6,715 nucleotides of DNA from Hyphomonas sp. (lineage in GTDB: Bacteria; Pseudomonadota; Alphaproteobacteria; Caulobacterales; Hyphomonadaceae). The stretch spans positions 1 to 6,715 of the forward strand of contig JARFRJ010000271.1 of NCBI GenBank assembly GCA_029287305.1, written 5' to 3'. The translations under genes and the position numbers were made by a program. Shown one piece after another: positions 5,916 through 6,715 of this stretch (the stretch's first letter is position 1; the number at the start of each line of letters is the position of its first letter). The notes beneath the pieces are model-generated. The model saw nothing but the letters and a program-made list of their open reading frames with translations. It made no database searches and was not told the DNA's origin.

Positions 5916-6715
5916 ATGGATAAGCTGAAACCGCCAACGGGTCTATACATTGTCTCCACACCGATTGGTAATCTGAAAGATATTACCTTGCGGGCGCTGA
6001 ATATTCTGGGCTCTGTTGATGAAATCCTGGCCGAGGATACGCGTACCGCCGCCAAATTACTGAACGCGCATAATATCAAAGCTCGAATCACCCCCTATCA
6101 TGATCATAATGGTATGAAACGCCGTCCGGATATCCTCAAACGCCTTGCCGAGGGGCAAAGCTTTGCCCTGATCAGTGATGCTGGCACACCGCTTGTGTCC
6201 GATCCAGGCTGGAAACTGGTTGAAGCCGCTTTGGAAGCGGGCCTGCCGATCATCCCCCTGCCCGGCGCTTCGGCGCTTCTGGCCGCGCTCGTTGTGTCCG
6301 GCTTACCCAGTGACCGTTTTGCCTTTGTCGGCTTCCTGCCGGTCAAGAGTGCCGCCCGGCGTAAAGTGCTGACGGAATACAAGGCCTTGCGCTCAACACT
6401 CATTTTCTATGAAGCAGGCCCGCGTCTGGCGTCTAGCCTAGCTGATATGTGCGATATTCTGGGCGCTGACCGGCGCGCAGCGGTCGCTAGAGAATTAACC
6501 AAAATGTTTGAAGAGACGCGCCGGGACAGGTTAAGTGAGCTCGCACAGTATTATGCAGACACCCCCCGGCCAAAAGGTGAAATTGTTGTTCTGGTCGGCC
6601 CAGCTGAGGAGAAGGCATCTCTAAATCTGGAAGATTTGCGCGCGGAAATCCGGATGGCTTTGCAAGAAAAACCGGTCAAAATCGTCGCACAAGAGCTTGC
6701 AGCGCATTATGATTT
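5916..6715 (+). CDS. rsmI: 16S rRNA (cytidine(1402)-2'-O)-methyltransferase RsmI, 3' end cut by window
   Basis: RsmI uses S-adenosylmethionine to methylate the 2'-hydroxyl of C1402 in the decoding centre of 16S rRNA, together with RsmH fine-tuning start-codon choice and fidelity. The window holds 266 codons; family members are about 280-290, so only some 20 residues are missing. Motifs in order: STPIGNLKDITLRAL (14-28), AEDTRTA (39-45), the YHDHN segment (61-65), LISDAGTPLVSDPG (85-98) in the methyltransferase fold, LPGASA (115-120), FYEAGPRL (164-171), ARELTKMFEE (191-200) and GEIVVLVGP (221-229). All are intact. The frame has a stop at 5904, so the start is ATG 5916 or ATG 5910; GAAAG at 5905-5909 sits six bases before 5916 and touches 5910, favouring 5916. 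It diverges from the lpoA-like gene. In related genomes yraN often follows, outside this window. Confidence 0.95.
   Translation, partial: MDKLKPPTGLYIVSTPIGNLKDITLRALNILGSVDEILAEDTRTAAKLLNAHNIKARITPYHDHNGMKRRPDILKRLAEGQSFALISDAGTPLVSDPGWKLVEAALEAGLPIIPLPGASALLAALVVSGLPSDRFAFVGFLPVKSAARRKVLTEYKALRSTLIFYEAGPRLASSLADMCDILGADRRAAVARELTKMFEETRRDRLSELAQYYADTPRPKGEIVVLVGPAEEKASLNLEDLRAEIRMALQEKPVKIVAQELAAHYD

Noticed and set aside
6104..6403. 99-residue minus-strand ORF within rsmI
   Set aside because: Lies opposite the conserved RsmI motifs and has no protein-family features; a shadow frame.

Overview
The window holds four protein-coding genes, the fourth cut off by the right edge. It looks like a chromosomal stretch of a Gram-negative bacterium, most likely an alphaproteobacterium of middling GC content. 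The evidence is a divergent pair of a short LpoA-like lipoprotein and rsmI, the alphaproteobacterial style of the RsmI motifs (for example the YEAGPRLA segment), and a DUF3772-type mechanosensitive channel. No mobile element, RNA gene, CRISPR array or phage gene was seen, and the genes look intact and ordinary in composition.

Layout from left to right. Positions 53-2575 (minus strand) encode a large inner-membrane MscS-family channel with a signal peptide, a periplasmic DUF3772/coiled-coil region, about eleven membrane helices and a disordered tail. Positions 2576-2867 are a 292-base AT-rich gap with a good sigma70-like promoter, inverted repeats over that promoter, and a leader of roughly 200 nt ending in two abutting potential hairpins. 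Positions 2868-4391 (minus) encode a thiolase-like protein (TLP1 type) in which the classical catalytic residues appear to be replaced. Positions 4392-4527 are a gap with a possible terminator for the gene upstream of it and a perfect operator-like inverted repeat just ahead of the thiolase start. Positions 4528-5832 (minus) encode a lipoprotein of the penicillin-binding-protein-activator family. An 83-base divergent region follows, then rsmI (plus strand) from 5916 to the right edge.

The genes do not form one obvious pathway. The rsmI/lpoA divergent pair is a known neighbourhood (ribosome decoding-site methylation beside cell-wall synthase activation). The channel and the lipoprotein both serve the envelope and osmotic integrity. 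The thiolase-like protein probably acts on acyl-CoA or a related ligand, but its reaction is unknown. The three minus-strand genes have gaps of 136 and 292 bases, each with its own candidate signals, so they are probably separate transcription units.

No clearly new multi-gene system is present. The points most worth checking are the non-canonical thiolase active site, the operator-like repeats, the structured leader of the channel gene, and an 11-base element shared by two candidate promoters.
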